The notes under the pieces: generated by a model | What the model saw: only the letters and a program-made list of their open reading frames with translations | Database searches by the model: none | Told to the model about the DNA's origin: nothing | Program-made: the position numbers and the translations under genes | DNA from: Marsupella aquatica | Lineage: Eukaryota > Marchantiophyta | NCBI GenBank assembly: GCA_973895155.1 | Contig: OZ316893.1 | Coordinates: 9,300,001-9,364,000, forward strand | Direction of reading: 5' to 3' | DNA: 64,000 nucleotides | Shown: in pieces, positions 63,367-64,000 of the stretch | Layout: every line of letters begins with the position of its first letter | Position numbering within the stretch: position 1 is the stretch's first letter

Positions 63367-64000
63367 CTGCTCAATACAAACACAGGTATTGATTTAGAAC
63401 TCAACCACAAAATGGTCAACGTGAAACAATCCAGCAATTGACGCGCACGTCAAGTAGAATCTATGCATTTCATTGTAAAGATAATCCAAAAGGTAAGTCA
63501 TTTCTGTAAAGAGTTGCTGGGGACAGAGTCAAATTTAACTTCGTTAAATGGGCAAAGTCCCTTAGAAAGGGGATAGATTTGGAGGAACGGAGACCGACAA
63601 ATGGCCAACTCCAAGACTTAGGATTTACACGGATCTCCCAGGTCCCTTTAAGGAAGAATTCAGCAAGTGATTCATATGTCTGAAAACTCAACTACATATA
63701 AGAATGAATGACTATTGGGAGGAAAGAGAGCCTGTCCTCATCATGCAGCACAGAATGGACAAGGAGTCAAACTATGAGCGAATAGTCGCATAGGAGCGAT
63801 TGCTAAGGACGAAAGCGTTAATAAGCAGGCTGAAATCCAAGTAGGAGACCCGGCATCGCGAATTCTATAAACGAATTGCACTAGTAGGCTCGTCTACGCT
63901 TCAAGGGCGCATTTTTTATACGCCAGTCAAGCTTTAGCCCGTGGAACAGAGAGATTGCACCAAAGTTTGATTTGGGCAAAATAATACCTACACTGCTCCT
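63367..64000 (-). other. Intron of the lyase gene or upstream region
   Basis: I searched the minus strand for the preceding lyase exon (expected to encode a WQGKCSG-like motif) and did not find it. The rest of the window is therefore probably intron. Confidence 0.6.

Overview
The window is nuclear plant DNA. Spliced genes with GT..AG introns, a CONSTANS-type B-box/CCT gene, a YUCCA-type flavin monooxygenase exon, a plant-type sphingosine-1-phosphate lyase, a Ty1/copia element primed by initiator tRNA-Met and a plant L1-type LINE all point to a land plant. Low gene density and heavy repeat load fit many lineages, so the species is not called; a bryophyte or lycophyte would fit but is inference.

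Layout. (1) 0-8 kb: two paralogous BTB/POZ genes in convergent orientation (2248-3608 on +, 6143-7657 on -), each split by one phase-0 intron of almost the same length at the same codon, with small tandem duplications and a purine microsatellite between them. (2) 8-15 kb: no recognisable gene; scattered minus-strand open segments could be exons but most may be chance. (3) 15.7-22.4 kb: a complete Ty1/copia (Tork/Tnt1-like) LTR element with 332-bp LTRs, a 5-bp target duplication, a PBS and a PPT; its gag-pol frame is unbroken by frameshifts but carries five stop codons. (4) 22.4-38.4 kb: repeat-rich DNA with a degenerate minisatellite field (25.85-27.3 kb), a decayed LINE fragment (31.2-32.5 kb, -) and an isolated YUCCA-type last exon (36.0-36.2 kb, -). 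(5) 38.46-44.69 kb: a young 5'-truncated LINE on the minus strand with an intact 1300-residue ORF2 and a 14-bp target duplication. (6) 47.5-49.1 kb: a group I CONSTANS-like gene on the plus strand with one intron and a NAGNAG acceptor. (7) 49-59.8 kb: intergenic and repeat DNA, including an inverted copy of a repeat found at 15.1 kb. (8) 59.8-64 kb: twelve 3' exons, one only 16 nt long, of a sphingosine-1-phosphate lyase gene on the minus strand; its 5' end lies beyond the window.

The host genes do not form a pathway or cluster: BTB proteins (probably ubiquitin-ligase adaptors), a light/photoperiod-type transcription factor, an auxin-biosynthesis-type fragment and a sphingolipid-degradation enzyme sit among transposons. 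No previously undescribed system was found. The best leads are the copia copy with near-identical LTRs but many nonsense codons, the precisely bounded LINE with intact ORF2, the mirrored BTB pair, the 16-nt micro-exon and the orphan YUCCA exon.
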